A stretch of DNA of 64,000 nucleotides, taken from NCBI GenBank assembly GCA_963726435.1, contig CAVSCJ010000001.1, forward strand, positions 248,001 through 312,000, in the 5' to 3' direction. The stretch comes from PALSA-660 sp963726435 (GTDB lineage: Bacteria > Actinomycetota > Coriobacteriia > Anaerosomatales > PALSA-660). Positions 63,833 through 64,000 of this stretch are shown here, piece by piece (position 1 is the first letter of the stretch; every line of letters begins with the position of its first letter). The position numbers and the translations under genes are program-made. Below the pieces are notes generated by a model. That model did no database searches and was not told where the DNA came from. It saw nothing but the letters and a program-made list of their open reading frames with translations.

Positions 63833-63912
63833 TTGCCTGCCTGGCGCCCCCCTGGAAGACGGTCACCCGTCTATCATGCACCATCGCCGCACGAACGCCA
63901 CCCTGTCAGCAC

Positions 63913-63942
63913 GAGGGGCCGCGCGGCGACGCGCGGCCCCTC
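63913..63942. terminator. strong hairpin
   Basis: A perfect 13-bp stem, GAGGGGCCGCGCG paired with CGCGCGGCCCCTC around the loop GCGA. It lies 24 nt after the stop of the partial minus-strand gene and 80 nt before the HD-GYP start, so it likely ends the former transcript. Confidence 0.65.
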
Positions 63943-63965
63943 AGGAGTCGACACGGGAACGGCCT

Positions 63966-64000
63966 CTAGAGGCCGCACCGCTTGAGCACGTAGTCGAAGT
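63966..64000 (-). CDS. partial gene at right edge (3' end only)
   Basis: The last codons before a TAG at 63968-63966 read FDYVLKRCGL. The rest lies outside the window, so no function can be given. The adjacent terminator hairpin supports a real gene end here. Confidence 0.45.
   Translation of the reverse strand, partial: FDYVLKRCGL

Overview
The window is GC-rich, gene-dense bacterial DNA with many 4-nt ATGA/GTGA gene overlaps and frequent GTG starts. The dnaK-grpE-dnaJ-hspR-clpB cluster is a typically actinobacterial arrangement. [NiFe]-hydrogenase maturation genes, a nickel/cobalt ECF transporter with NikR, an [FeFe]-hydrogenase-like sensor, a radical-SAM AmrS enzyme and 2x[4Fe-4S] ferredoxin point to an anaerobic or facultative actinobacterium, possibly of the Coriobacteriia. 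That placement is inference; no rRNA or other phylogenetic marker is present.

Region 1 (1-23116) is an exopolysaccharide locus. It holds a FemAB-like acyltransferase, a NodB-type deacetylase, a fused Wzz/BY-kinase, a Wzy-like ligase/polymerase, an MsbA-type ABC exporter, four GT4-like glycosyltransferases, an AlgI-type MBOAT O-acyltransferase with an SGNH-domain partner, nucleotide-sugar genes (a CapE/WbvB-like dehydratase, a UDP-GlcNAc 2-epimerase, a GalE-like epimerase, an RmlD-like reductase, UDP-glucose dehydrogenase and a UDP-glucuronate-epimerase-like protein), and a WbaP-type initiating sugar-phosphate transferase. Between about 13150 and 16520 four consecutive genes carry about 20 single-base indels. 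Protein similarity is preserved from frame to frame, so this looks like a poorly polished stretch of assembly more than true decay.

Region 2 (23138-34274) is protein quality control: the heat-shock cluster on the minus strand, a small ferredoxin, an unknown protein coupled to a sugar epimerase, and Lon.

Region 3 (34395-39195) holds a secreted DUF6049-like protein, an unusual membrane-anchored PIN-TPR protein, thioredoxin reductase, thioredoxin and a small unknown protein. Region 4 (39292-48801) is a nickel/hydrogenase block: nikR-cbiM-cbiQ-cbiO, a zinc-ribbon/HEPN-like protein on a probably leaderless transcript, hypF-hypC-hypD-hypE and an EamA permease. Structural hydrogenase genes, hypA and hypB are not in the window.

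Region 5 (48880-64000) holds glucose-6-phosphate isomerase, a YfcE-like phosphodiesterase coupled to a LytS/LytTR two-component pair, GNAT and TauE genes, a GT2-type glycosyltransferase, and a minus-strand run lysC-asd-queT-[FeFe]-hydrogenase-like/GGDEF-amrS. It ends with an HD-GYP sensor. The GGDEF and HD-GYP proteins suggest cyclic-di-GMP control tied to redox or hydrogen metabolism. The most interesting items are the hydrogenase-like/GGDEF fusion, the zinc-ribbon/HEPN protein beside hypF, and the PIN-TM-TPR protein.
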